From assembly GCA_002293145.1 (NCBI GenBank), contig DBCO01000010.1:62001-126000 (forward strand): DNA of 64,000 nucleotides, read 5' to 3'. This document shows, piece by piece, positions 1 to 7,198 of this stretch. Source of the DNA: Akkermansiaceae bacterium UBA956. GTDB taxonomy: Bacteria > Verrucomicrobiota > Verrucomicrobiia > Verrucomicrobiales > Akkermansiaceae. The position numbers and the translations under genes are program-made. Under the pieces are notes generated by a model. The model searched no databases and had not been told where the DNA came from. It was given only the letters and a program-made list of their open reading frames with translations. How positions within the stretch are numbered: position 1 is the first letter of the stretch; each line of letters starts with the position of its first letter.

Positions 1-2
1 CG

Positions 3-212
3 ATCACCAACTTAGCAACAGATGGCGGTCACATCGGGCAGATCTGCCTCTTTGCGGTGGCGGGTTTTAGCAGCTATCCGATCTCCGCATTGATTTTCCG
101 GCCGAGGTCGCCAACGTCTGTGGATCTCATTCTAATCCCCTCAGGCATTCTTATCGTTTACCCGCTGACCTTTTTTCTAGCAGATTTTGTCTGGGATCTT
201 CGTGGGTTTTAG
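3..212 (+). CDS. C-terminal end of a membrane protein (partial)
   Basis: An open frame runs in from the left edge and stops at a TAG at 210-212, giving 69 visible residues. The visible part is hydrophobic, with two stretches that could be membrane segments (around ICLFAVAGF and LILIPSGILIVYPLTFFLA), and ends in an acidic/aromatic tail. No family is recognisable from so short a piece. The start lies outside the window. It is followed after 64 bases by the DUF2007-like gene on the same strand. Confidence 0.5.
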   Translation: MTNLATDGGHIGQICLFAVAGFSSYPISALIFRPRSPTSVDLILIPSGILIVYPLTFFLADFVWDLRGF

Positions 213-276
213 CTGGTGGCAATGCAATTTTTTGATTAGCTTCAGGAAACCCCATTGTGATAATCAAAAAAATGTC

Positions 277-603
277 ATGAAAGAATTATTTCGAGAGCGC
301 GATTTTACGCGGGTGGCATACTTTCGTGGTGTGCTAGAGAATCTGGGCATTGCTACGATCATCCGCAATGAGTATTTGACCTGTTCGGGTTTAGCGGAGA
401 TCCCGATACCAGAATTTTTCCCAGCATTGTGTGTGATGGATGATACCGATTACGAACGCGCGGTGGTCATCATTCGGGAGCATTTGCAGTCGCAAAAATC
501 ATCACTCGTGGACGAAGAAAAACCTTGTGCCGCCTGTGGCGAAATGAACCCAGAAAATTTTGAAACCTGCTGGTCTTGCGGCCATTTGTTCGAAGGCTCG
601 TAA
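277..603 (+). CDS. DUF2007-like small protein with C-terminal zinc ribbon
   Basis: A protein of 108 residues starting at ATG 277; an upstream alternative start at 187 overlaps the preceding gene and adds a non-homologous-looking leader, so 277 is preferred. The N-terminal 75 residues have the DUF2007 (putative signal-transducing protein) pattern: a short ferredoxin-like fold beginning with a basic helix followed by a strand, with the segment NLGIATIIRNEY resembling the family's 'LxxxGIxaxxxN' motif. Residues about 86-106 carry two Cys pairs (PCAACG and CWSCG) typical of a zinc ribbon. The molecular role of DUF2007 is unknown; binding or signalling is only the family's provisional label. Cytoplasmic, no signal peptide. 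Confidence 0.7.
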   Translation: MKELFRERDFTRVAYFRGVLENLGIATIIRNEYLTCSGLAEIPIPEFFPALCVMDDTDYERAVVIIREHLQSQKSSLVDEEKPCAACGEMNPENFETCWSCGHLFEGS

Positions 604-1045
604 TGCGGCGAGGGACCGATCTCGAGGTCGTTCATCATTTGGAAAGCGTTCACGTCGGAAGATACCCCGCTCCCGCCGCTCTGAATGAGCAGGCGAAATT
701 CCGTGAGAAAGGAGGGGAGACCCTGGGCTGCGGCGTAGTGGCGCACGGCTACACTAATTTTCACCGAGTGAAAATGCGGGCCGAACAGGATCATAATAAT
801 ACGGCAGAAAAGAAAAGGAATGAAACTTTCCACGTCGGCATTGCCTGTATCAGGTACGCGGGGTTTTCTTTCCGTGCGGAAAAATCTCGGTCAGCCGATC
901 GTCAGCCGCCCGTATCGCCCATTAGCATGGAGGAAAATGAATGCTTTTTAAGAAAGATCGAGATCAGGAAAATAGTGGCAAATTTATGAGAATCGCCCCC
1001 CACTGGGCAATTTTGTTGCGGTAAGCGGGCGCAAAAGTATCACGC
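604..1045. other. Intergenic stretch without a convincing gene
   Basis: About 440 bases between the DUF2007-like gene and the end of the convergent beta-helix gene. Reading frames exist on both strands (for example 576-989 plus and 450-833 minus), but they overlap the real upstream gene, have no family-like motifs, and neither has a good ribosome-binding site. No hairpin followed by a T-run was found. It may be decayed sequence. Confidence 0.4.
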
Positions 1046-2422
1046 TCATTTTTTGTTAGAATGTTTCCACCCGTCGACTTTTGTTTCCTCATGCACGCCG
1101 CAGGTGAATTTCAGTGGCGCTGCGAGCCCGGCTTGCGGATGCGCATAGCCGTTTTGGTAGCGATGTTCATCCGTGATTCCTTGCCAGCGGTTTCCTTTGA
1201 CAGTTGATTTGCCGCTAGCATCATTGCGAAAGAGCGGGCGTGTGGTGTCGAGACATTCGATGATGTTATTCTCGAAGCGAAAGGTGGGAAAATCACAGCT
1301 TTCATGAAAACCAAATAGACCTTCGTTGCGTTTGTTGCCGGTGGGCCGCACGATGATGTGATTGTTGCGCACGGTGAGATTGTTATAGGGTTCATTAATC
1401 CAGATCACACCACGACCAGGATTGTTGACGAGGTTGTTGTGAAACAGCGCCGGGCCAGCGGCGGCGGCTTGGCCGAAGCCCGAGATCAGATTGCCGTGGT
1501 CTTTTTGGGAATCGAAGTCGAACAGGTTATGGTCGATCTCAACGCCATTGCGCACAAACTCGATCGAGTAGCTGTCGCGAAACAAATTGTGATGGATGTG
1601 AAAGGTCCGACCACTTTTCGGCACCGGACCACCGGCGTGCTTGGGGATCGAAACCGTGCCATGCAGGACGTTGTGGGAGATCTCCACATCTTCGTCGCCT
1701 TCAAAGGGGAACTCGATGGAAAAATTGGTCTCTATGGTGTTGTGTTGGATTTTGAGGCGTCGGCCTTCGCGCCCTTTAATGCCATAATAATGTTCGTTCG
1801 GTGCGGTCTTGGTGTGGAGAAATCGATTGTGCGAAATTTCCGTATCCGAGATCCAGATGGCAAAAATGCCGCCGCCCGTGATGCCGCCTTTCAAGCCTGG
1901 TTCGCCATTTTCCCAACGCTGTCCAGCATCGCGAAACACGCAGTCGTGGATCTTCGATTTGCTGGTGATGTAAGTGCGCAATCCGCAATACTGGAAGTCG
2001 CTGATTTCCACAAAGCTCAAGGTGAACTCTGCGTTTTCCCAGCCAAAGATTGCACCGTGAACCTGCGGACCTGTTAGGCTGAGTTGCGAAATGCCAATGC
2101 CTGATGCTTTATCGGCGAGGTGAATGAGATAGGCGCTGCGATCAAATTTCCGGAAGTCGGTTTCTGAGTCGGGCAGGCTTTTCGGATTGCCGCGCCACTC
2201 GGGCACAGCCGTGATGATCGTTTTCCCCATGCCTTTTCCGATCAATTGCATACCCGCTTTCAAAACCAGTGGTTCGCGCAGCGCAAAAGTGCCGGCGACA
2301 AGCTCGATGCGCGACCCTTCCTCCCCGTTCGTGACCGCCGCGACCAACGAAGCAGCATCGGTGCAAGTTTTCGCTAGGGCCATGGAGTGACTGACAAGCA
2401 GTGCGATGAGAAAATGTTTCAT
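1046..2422 (-). CDS. Secreted right-handed parallel beta-helix protein (pectate-lyase-like fold)
   Basis: A protein of 458 residues starting at ATG 2422 with a short signal peptide (MKHFLIALLVSHSMALA). The body is a run of short strands and Asn-rich turns of the kind HNRFLHT, HNTIETN, HNVLHGT, HNLFRDS, HNLFDFD and HNNLVNN, spaced about 20-25 residues apart, which is the rung pattern of right-handed beta-helix proteins (pectate lyase and NosD/CASH families). The N-terminal part (EGSRIELVAGTFALREPLVLKAGMQLIGKG) resembles the start of polysaccharide lyase-like beta-helices. The substrate cannot be read from sequence; a role in polysaccharide breakdown or binding outside the cytoplasm is inferred from the fold and from the sulfatase-rich neighbourhood. 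An in-frame TTG six bases upstream is an alternative start. Confidence 0.75.
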   Translation of the reverse strand: MKHFLIALLVSHSMALAKTCTDAASLVAAVTNGEEGSRIELVAGTFALREPLVLKAGMQLIGKGMGKTIITAVPEWRGNPKSLPDSETDFRKFDRSAYLIHLADKASGIGISQLSLTGPQVHGAIFGWENAEFTLSFVEISDFQYCGLRTYITSKSKIHDCVFRDAGQRWENGEPGLKGGITGGGIFAIWISDTEISHNRFLHTKTAPNEHYYGIKGREGRRLKIQHNTIETNFSIEFPFEGDEDVEISHNVLHGTVSIPKHAGGPVPKSGRTFHIHHNLFRDSYSIEFVRNGVEIDHNLFDFDSQKDHGNLISGFGQAAAAGPALFHNNLVNNPGRGVIWINEPYNNLTVRNNHIIVRPTGNKRNEGLFGFHESCDFPTFRFENNIIECLDTTRPLFRNDASGKSTVKGNRWQGITDEHRYQNGYAHPQAGLAAPLKFTCGVHEETKVDGWKHSNKK

Positions 2423-2482
2423 GCACAAAACATACGACCACGGAATCGAGCTTCTAGCATCGAAAACGGAGCAACTCTTCGC

Positions 2483-2510
2483 TTGACTCGCGGAAATATT
2501 CTAGTGTAAT
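2483..2510 (+). promoter_or_regulatory. Sigma70-type promoter of the toxin-antitoxin operon
   Basis: TTGACT at 2483-2488 and TGTAAT at 2505-2510 are separated by 16 bases and each matches the -35/-10 consensus at five of six positions. Transcription would begin near 2517, which is the first ATG of the antitoxin frame, so the message could be leaderless. Confidence 0.5.
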
Positions 2511-2516
2511 CAATCT

Positions 2517-2723
2517 ATGACAATGATCGAGGTTCAACAAATGAGCACGTCAGAACGCTTACGAGCAATGGAGACTCTTTGGGATTCACTGTGTCATGAT
2601 TCTGAGGAGTTGGAATCTCCCGTGTGGCACGGTGAGATTCTAGCGGATCGAAAGCGACGCATCGAAACTGGAGAGGCCAGTTTTCTTTCCATAGAAGAAG
2701 CGAAAGAGAAACTTCTTAGATGA
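2517..2723 (+). CDS. Antitoxin of the 'addiction module' family (Unstab_antitox-like)
   Basis: A 68-residue helical, charged protein with the hallmark segment SERLRAMETLWDSLC followed by a C-terminal SIEEAKEKLL. This matches the family of short antitoxins (PF09720 type) that pair with RelE/ParE toxins. The ATG at 2517 preserves the family's usual N-terminal helix. An ATG at 2541 has a better ribosome-binding site (GAGG eight bases upstream), so an alternative shorter product is possible. The stop overlaps the toxin start in an ATGA arrangement (2720-2723), implying translational coupling. It would neutralise the downstream toxin and probably autoregulate the promoter just upstream. Confidence 0.8.
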   Translation: MTMIEVQQMSTSERLRAMETLWDSLCHDSEELESPVWHGEILADRKRRIETGEASFLSIEEAKEKLLR

Positions 2724-3028
2724 AAAACAACAAGGTCATTCTTCTTGATGAAGCCGTGGCGGATCTTGAGGTCGGAAGAAATTTTTATGATGCTAAAGAG
2801 GAAGGAATCGGGGCGTATTTTGTCACGTCACTGCTTTCGGACATCACCTCGCTCAATCTTTATGCGGGCATTCATCCGATCCACTTTGACTTGCATCGGA
2901 TGTTATCGAAGCGGTTTCCATTTGCCGTTTACTATGACCTTGTCACAGATCTGACTCGAGTCGTTGCGGTGCTCGACATGCGACAAAATCCTAAGAGTAT
3001 TCGCAAGGCTCCGAAAGCAAGGAATTGA
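2720..3028 (+). CDS. RelE/ParE-family toxin
   Basis: A 102-residue protein with the ParE/RelE plan: N-terminal strand and helix (VILLDEAVADLEVGRNFYD), a middle region, then RRFPFAVYY-like core (here KRFPFAVYYDL) and a closing strand VVAVLDMRQNP. The 'R-F-P-[FY]-x-[VI]-[YF]-[YF]' core and the final 'V.HxxR.P'-like strand are diagnostic for the family, although the usual His before the Arg is replaced by Asp-Met here. ParE toxins poison gyrase and RelE toxins cleave mRNA on the ribosome; which applies cannot be told from sequence. Co-transcribed with the antitoxin through a four-base overlap. Confidence 0.8.
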   Translation: MKNNKVILLDEAVADLEVGRNFYDAKEEGIGAYFVTSLLSDITSLNLYAGIHPIHFDLHRMLSKRFPFAVYYDLVTDLTRVVAVLDMRQNPKSIRKAPKARN

Positions 3029-3045
3029 TTTAGAGCTACACGGAC

Positions 3046-3561
3046 ATGAAAATTTCATTGCATACGGTTACGTATCAAGGCCTGAAAAAAGTGATTTCGG
3101 GTCAGTATGACGATGGGATGCGTAGGTCATCTTTTGAGATTCATTCTTCGCGAATCCCTTTTCACGCCAAATCAATCCTTACCTCGCAAGAAGCGAAAGT
3201 GCAGCTTTTATCGAAAAAGAAAGGCGTCGTAGTAGTAAAAAATGAGAAGTTTGATTTTGTGAGAACTTCTTTTTTCAACAACGGCATCGACGTTTATGAT
3301 TCGGACAATCAATTGATCGTGAAGTTTCCCGCTTATACAATATCGCATGTTTCTGGGAGACTTGCGAAAGTTGTATTGCAATTTCACAGCGGGGAGAAAA
3401 AAGATTCTATCATGATGGTGATGAAGTTGTTGTCCCGTAGGAATGGCTCAGATTCAGCAGAAATTGAAATTTCGAATACGACATCATTGTTTATTGGTGG
3501 CTATCCCGTTTCCCACTTCATGCCGCTGATTGTTTGGAATATTCTGCATCGTTATTATTGA
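3046..3561 (+). CDS. Uncharacterised protein
   Basis: A 171-residue protein, start at ATG 3046, 17 bases after the toxin and on the same strand. I do not recognise it. It is rich in beta-strand-type segments (KKGVVVVKNEKFDFV, KVVLQFHSGEKKDSIMMVMKLL) with basic residues and no signal peptide. A C-terminal hydrophobic tail (SHFMPLIVWNILHRYY) could be a membrane-associated or buried segment; overall it resembles a beta-barrel-like ligand-binding or LURP/phospholipid-scramblase-like fold only in a general sense. Codon use is less GC-rich than its neighbours, which with the adjacent toxin-antitoxin pair may point to acquired DNA. Confidence 0.55.
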   Translation: MKISLHTVTYQGLKKVISGQYDDGMRRSSFEIHSSRIPFHAKSILTSQEAKVQLLSKKKGVVVVKNEKFDFVRTSFFNNGIDVYDSDNQLIVKFPAYTISHVSGRLAKVVLQFHSGEKKDSIMMVMKLLSRRNGSDSAEIEISNTTSLFIGGYPVSHFMPLIVWNILHRYY

Positions 3562-3604
3562 ATGACATGGAGAAAAGTTTGCAACAGCGTTTCTCATGCA
3601 TCGC

Positions 3605-3700
3605 ATCGAACGGGCTTTCAGCCCTCGTGATGAGTTGAGAATCGATTAACTAGCCCTTTGGGCTTGGCTGGTATCGCGGCGCGGAGTTGGCGCCGGGGGG
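3605..3700. repeat. REP-like multi-hairpin element
   Basis: Three consecutive short perfect hairpins: GGGCT-TTC-AGCCC (3612-3624), AGCCC-TTT-GGGCT (3652-3664) and GGCGC-N7-GCGCC (3678-3694). The cluster lies in a 229-base gap between the uncharacterised gene and dus. Serial imperfect GGGCT/AGCCC hairpins are typical of REP/BIME-type intergenic repeats, but only one copy is visible here. Confidence 0.4.
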
Positions 3701-3790
3701 AATGGGAATATGATCTACCGATTTATTTCCACAAAGAGTTTCCCTGTGAACCTTGCTTGCCAGTTTGGTGGGTCGTGATAGACTGCGCCT

Positions 3791-4804
3791 GTGCTGCCTT
3801 GGTTTGAACATCATCAATTTCCGCTTTATCTTGCGCCGATGGCAGGGGTGACGGATGTGGTGTTTCGCCAACTTTGTAAGGAGCTGGGGGCCGATGTGAT
3901 GGTGACGGAATTCGTTTCCGCCGAGGGCATCATGCAGCGCGATGAATATACGCGGAAATACACGGATTTTTCTGAGGAACAACGGCCTGTGGGGATCCAG
4001 CTTTTTGGTGCCGATGGCCCGCGCATGGGCGAGGCGGCGAACAAAATCATCGACTGGAAGCAGCCCGATTTCATTGACATCAACTTCGGTTGTCCGGTGA
4101 ATAAGGTGGTCTCGAAAAATGGCGGCTCGTCATTGTTAAAAGACTGTCCCGTTCTCGCCTCGGTGGCATCGGGTGTGGTCAAGGCATTGGCAGGCACGGG
4201 TGTGCCGGTCACGGCGAAAATCCGCATCGGCTGGGACCAAGAAAGCATTAACGCACCCGAAGTTTGTCACATTCTCCAAGACTGCGGCGTGCAAGCGATT
4301 GCGATCCACGGTCGCACCCGCGCGCAAAGTTACTCGGGCCTAGCGAATTGGGAGGTGATCGATGCCTGTGCGCGCTCGGTGAAGATTCCAGTCATCGGCA
4401 ACGGCGACATTCACTGTGGTGACGACGTGCTTTTGCGAAAAAATGCTACGGCCGTCTCGGGCGTGATGATTGGTCGTGCTGCGATGCAACATCCGTGGAT
4501 TTTCCGCGAAGCCAAACAACGTCTCGCCGGCGAAACACAGATCGCGCCGATCACGCACGATGAGCGCTGGGAGTTGATCGTGCGGCACTGCCGTTTGGCG
4601 ATTCACAGTTCTCGTTATGGCAGTGAACGCCATGCGATGATGGCCATGCGCGGTCGCTTGCTCGCCTATTGCAAGGGATTTCCAGGAGCCAAAGAACTGC
4701 GTCAACAGTTAGCCAAAGTCGAGTCCTGTGCGCAGGTCGAGGACATCGCGGCGCACAGTCTCACACTGGTGCATCAGATCGAGTTCGAGGTGCCCATGGT
4801 CTAA
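3791..4804 (+). CDS. dus: tRNA-dihydrouridine synthase (DusB-like)
   Basis: FMN-dependent reduction of uridine in the tRNA D-loop. The 337-residue protein starts at GTG 3791. It shows the family's N-terminal LAPMAGVTD signature, the catalytic Cys101 in INFGCPVNK, the KIRIGW strand, and the IHGRTR and GNGDI motifs of the TIM barrel, followed by the helical C-terminal tRNA-binding domain (from about residue 245). Length fits DusB (about 320-340). It stands alone, with a lipoprotein protease gene starting 11 bases later on the same strand, so the two may be co-transcribed. Which of DusA, B or C it matches best would need a tree; the PMAGVTD and GCPVNK forms favour DusB. Confidence 0.92.
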   Translation: MLPWFEHHQFPLYLAPMAGVTDVVFRQLCKELGADVMVTEFVSAEGIMQRDEYTRKYTDFSEEQRPVGIQLFGADGPRMGEAANKIIDWKQPDFIDINFGCPVNKVVSKNGGSSLLKDCPVLASVASGVVKALAGTGVPVTAKIRIGWDQESINAPEVCHILQDCGVQAIAIHGRTRAQSYSGLANWEVIDACARSVKIPVIGNGDIHCGDDVLLRKNATAVSGVMIGRAAMQHPWIFREAKQRLAGETQIAPITHDERWELIVRHCRLAIHSSRYGSERHAMMAMRGRLLAYCKGFPGAKELRQQLAKVESCAQVEDIAAHSLTLVHQIEFEVPMV

Positions 4805-4815
4805 CATTTTTCTTG

Positions 4816-5562
4816 ATGATGCGTTTTTTCTTACTCGTGATGTCCGCCGCGTTGATGGCCAGTTGCATGATGCAGCTGCCGCGAAATGTGGATCGCACGC
4901 TGCCCGATGGCCAGTGCTTAGCGATTGCCTCGCAGCGGATCACAGCATTGGTGGTAACGAAACAAACGGATATCACGAGCTGGATTTCATGCGGGTTTTC
5001 ACAAAAAGTCGCACCCAAGGATGCGAATGGCGGCACGGCCTGTCCGATTTCATCCGATGGGTATTTCCTCACCGCCGATCATGTGGTGAAAAATTCCGCC
5101 ACCCAGATTGTGCATGTGATTTATGGTCGCGGATCGCGCATACAGACTGCCCCAGCACGAGTCATTTGGCGCGACGCGAAACATGACATCGCCTTGCTTC
5201 ATGCTCCGCTGAACACGCCAAACTACTATCAGTTTACTTCACCAGAATACACGATGCCGGCAGGCACGCCGATTTTCCATGGTGGCATCACCACAGGGCT
5301 GAAGCCGATCTACGGAGCCTTGTCATCGGACATTCCTGCGCAACGCGGATTCGGTTCCGCGCATCGCTTTCGCATCGATATCCCGCTGCAACCCGGCGAT
5401 AGTGGGGGACCGATTCTCGATGCACGCGCGCGCTTGATCGGCGTCAATTCCTCGGTGGAATTTTTTGTTCCGTTAGAGACGCCGATCTTTACGGAGTCGC
5501 AGGGGATTCGCCCGCATCTGGCGCAAATCCGTAAATTGATCGAACAAGATCGCCGCCGCTGA
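4816..5562 (+). CDS. Trypsin-like serine protease, predicted lipoprotein
   Basis: A 248-residue protein starting at ATG 4816 (or 4819), with a lipoprotein signal ending in MASC (lipidated Cys17). The S1 catalytic triad is complete: His89 in LTADHVV, Asp124 in KHDIALL, Ser196 in PGDSGGPI. The layout matches the small HtrA/trypsin-like peptidases without a PDZ domain: the sequence ends about 50 residues after the Ser. It should act in the periplasm or at the outer membrane. It is 11 bases downstream of dus and 15 upstream of another lipoprotein gene. A longer frame starting inside dus exists but lacks a signal peptide and was not chosen. Confidence 0.85.
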   Translation: MMRFFLLVMSAALMASCMMQLPRNVDRTLPDGQCLAIASQRITALVVTKQTDITSWISCGFSQKVAPKDANGGTACPISSDGYFLTADHVVKNSATQIVHVIYGRGSRIQTAPARVIWRDAKHDIALLHAPLNTPNYYQFTSPEYTMPAGTPIFHGGITTGLKPIYGALSSDIPAQRGFGSAHRFRIDIPLQPGDSGGPILDARARLIGVNSSVEFFVPLETPIFTESQGIRPHLAQIRKLIEQDRRR

Positions 5563-5577
5563 CGATTACTCTATGCG

Positions 5578-6006
5578 ATGATGTTCAGACCTGTCTTATG
5601 GCCCATATTTTTGCTCGCAATCCTTCTATGCCAATGCGCGCCGTATCGTGCGGCTTGGCAGCTTGGTTGGAGCAATGCAGATGCGGAAGATAGCATCATG
5701 CTCGTGCTTACCGATCCACCATCTCTGGGCTGGAAACGCATCCAACAACACAGCGCGCTGCATCCTGAGTTCCACAGTTTTCTCAAACAAATAGGCCAGC
5801 CTGATTGTCTCGCGGAAAGCGTACAGGCGGATCGCCGTTACATCATTCTCTACTATCTGGAGCAACGCCGCGCCTTTTCGCTGCGCACGGCGGCACGCTC
5901 GGTAAGTGAGCCGATGCAAGTCTCTGGGCCCTATCCGATCACCGACGAGGAATACGCCCTGCTATCCAGTTTTCAAAAAAAAGCACTCCAGGGCATCGGG
6001 CGGTGA
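5578..6006 (+). CDS. Small predicted lipoprotein, function unknown
   Basis: A 142-residue protein with a clear lipoprotein signal (FLLAILLCQCA; lipidated Cys about residue 20). The mature part has no recognised domain; it is mixed alpha/beta with a central YIILYYLEQRRAF strand-helix. Fifteen bases after the protease gene on the same strand, so probably in the same operon. A REP-like palindrome begins just after its stop and may end the transcript. Confidence 0.6.
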   Translation: MMFRPVLWPIFLLAILLCQCAPYRAAWQLGWSNADAEDSIMLVLTDPPSLGWKRIQQHSALHPEFHSFLKQIGQPDCLAESVQADRRYIILYYLEQRRAFSLRTAARSVSEPMQVSGPYPITDEEYALLSSFQKKALQGIGR

Positions 6007-6011
6007 GAGGA

Positions 6012-6074
6012 GGAGCGCGGACTTTAGTCCGCTGGGCTTATTGATGCGAAGGTGCGGACTAAAGTCCGCGCTCC
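6012..6074. repeat. REP-like double palindrome, copy A
   Basis: Perfect 21-bp inverted repeat (6012-6032 and 6054-6074) around a 21-base loop. Each arm contains its own palindrome, GCGGACTTTAGTCCGC on the left and GCGGACTAAAGTCCGC on the right, flanked outside by GGAGC/GCTCC. The same arms recur at 52852-52912 and 53334-53394 with a different loop. It lies between convergent genes and could also work as a two-way transcription terminator. Confidence 0.85.
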
Positions 6075-6083
6075 ATTCCATCA

Positions 6084-6989
6084 TTAAGCCCACTTGGCTA
6101 GGGTCTCTTTGATGCGCGCTTCGACGAGCTTGGCAAGGCCTTCGGCTCCATCTTGGCGGAGAAAGTTGAGGTAGTTGTCGCCGACAGAGCTAAGTTCTTC
6201 GGAGGCATCGGGACCGCAGGAATCGAGGCCATCGAGGGCACTCTCGAAGTGTCGTTTCGCCAGCGCGGCATCGCCAGTTTTGATCAGTGCGAGGGCGAGG
6301 TTGTTGTAGGATTGGGCTGTATCGAGGTGTTGATCTCCGAACAATTTGCGGCGTGCATCGAGAGCCATGAGGTGCATTTCCCGTGCTTGTTCATAGTAGC
6401 CTGATTGCAGATAGAGCGCACCGAGATTGTTGCAGACGGAGGCGGTTTCCTCGTTGTTTTGGCCGAGCACGCGGTGCAGGATTTCGAGGGCCTTGAGGAA
6501 GGCGTTTTCGGAACCATCTACGTCACCTTGTTCTTTTTTGAGATAGGCGACGTTGTTCGAGAGTGAGGCGATGTCGAGTTGAGCGGGAGGCGTTGCTTTC
6601 TCGAAGTAGGAAATGGCTACATCCCAGTGATGGATGGCGCGGTCGAGGTGATTTAGCTGGTCATGGCAAGCACCGAGGTTGGCATGAAGACGGCCGAGTT
6701 CTGTGGCGTCTTCAATGCGATTGTTGAGCTGGTCGATGGCTTGACGGTAGTCTTCGCGAGCTTTTTCCCAATCACCGGTCTGGCGGAAAAGATCACCGCG
6801 CACTTCTAAGATTGAGGCAAAAGTTTCGATGCTCTCGAGGTCGGTGTTCAATTCCTTTTCGGCTTTTTCCACTGACGCATTCGCTGCATGGAGAGCCTCC
6901 GAGAAATTTCCCTGCTCGCACAATTCGTCGACGCGATCACGCAATATCGTAATAAGATTGACTTTTGTAGAATCCATGGCTTTGTGCAT
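6084..6989 (-). CDS. Tetratricopeptide-repeat protein
   Basis: About 301 residues if begun at ATG 6989; ATG 6977 is also possible and the farther TTG at 7025 is less likely. At least five TPR units can be read, with the consensus W-x3-G-x2-Y/A-x7-A in segments such as NFSEALHAANASVEKAEKEL, DWEKAREDYRQAIDQL, HLDRAIHHWDVAISYFEKA, YYEQAREMHLMALDARRKLFG and DAALAKRHFESALDGL; the last ones belong to the kinesin-light-chain type (TPR_12). TPR arrays are scaffolds for protein contacts, and no enzyme domain is attached. There is no signal peptide, so it should be cytoplasmic. Partner unknown. Confidence 0.8.
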   Translation of the reverse strand: MHKAMDSTKVNLITILRDRVDELCEQGNFSEALHAANASVEKAEKELNTDLESIETFASILEVRGDLFRQTGDWEKAREDYRQAIDQLNNRIEDATELGRLHANLGACHDQLNHLDRAIHHWDVAISYFEKATPPAQLDIASLSNNVAYLKKEQGDVDGSENAFLKALEILHRVLGQNNEETASVCNNLGALYLQSGYYEQAREMHLMALDARRKLFGDQHLDTAQSYNNLALALIKTGDAALAKRHFESALDGLDSCGPDASEELSSVGDNYLNFLRQDGAEGLAKLVEARIKETLAKWA

Positions 6990-7198
6990 GAATTCTAGGC
7001 TAGGGGGCGAAGCTTGGCTAGGCAAAAAACGTGGTTTTGCGCTGAACGTGACTGTAGATCAAGCATTTGGCAATCTGTTGGCAATTGCTGAGTCAAAATT
7101 CCTTGTTTGGCATGTCGAATTTACGCCACGAAAAATGAAAATGACTCTAATATCTTGCAGTTGTGAGTGCGTTTACGCTTTTCATTTCGGTGTGAGGC

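Noticed and set aside
450..989. Open frames on both strands (450-833 minus, 576-989 plus) as possible genes
   Set aside because: They overlap the DUF2007-like gene, have no family motifs or ribosome-binding sites, and mirror each other.
1358..2077. 239-residue plus-strand frame opposite the beta-helix gene
   Set aside because: The minus-strand protein has a signal peptide and clear beta-helix rungs; the plus-strand frame has neither motif nor good start.
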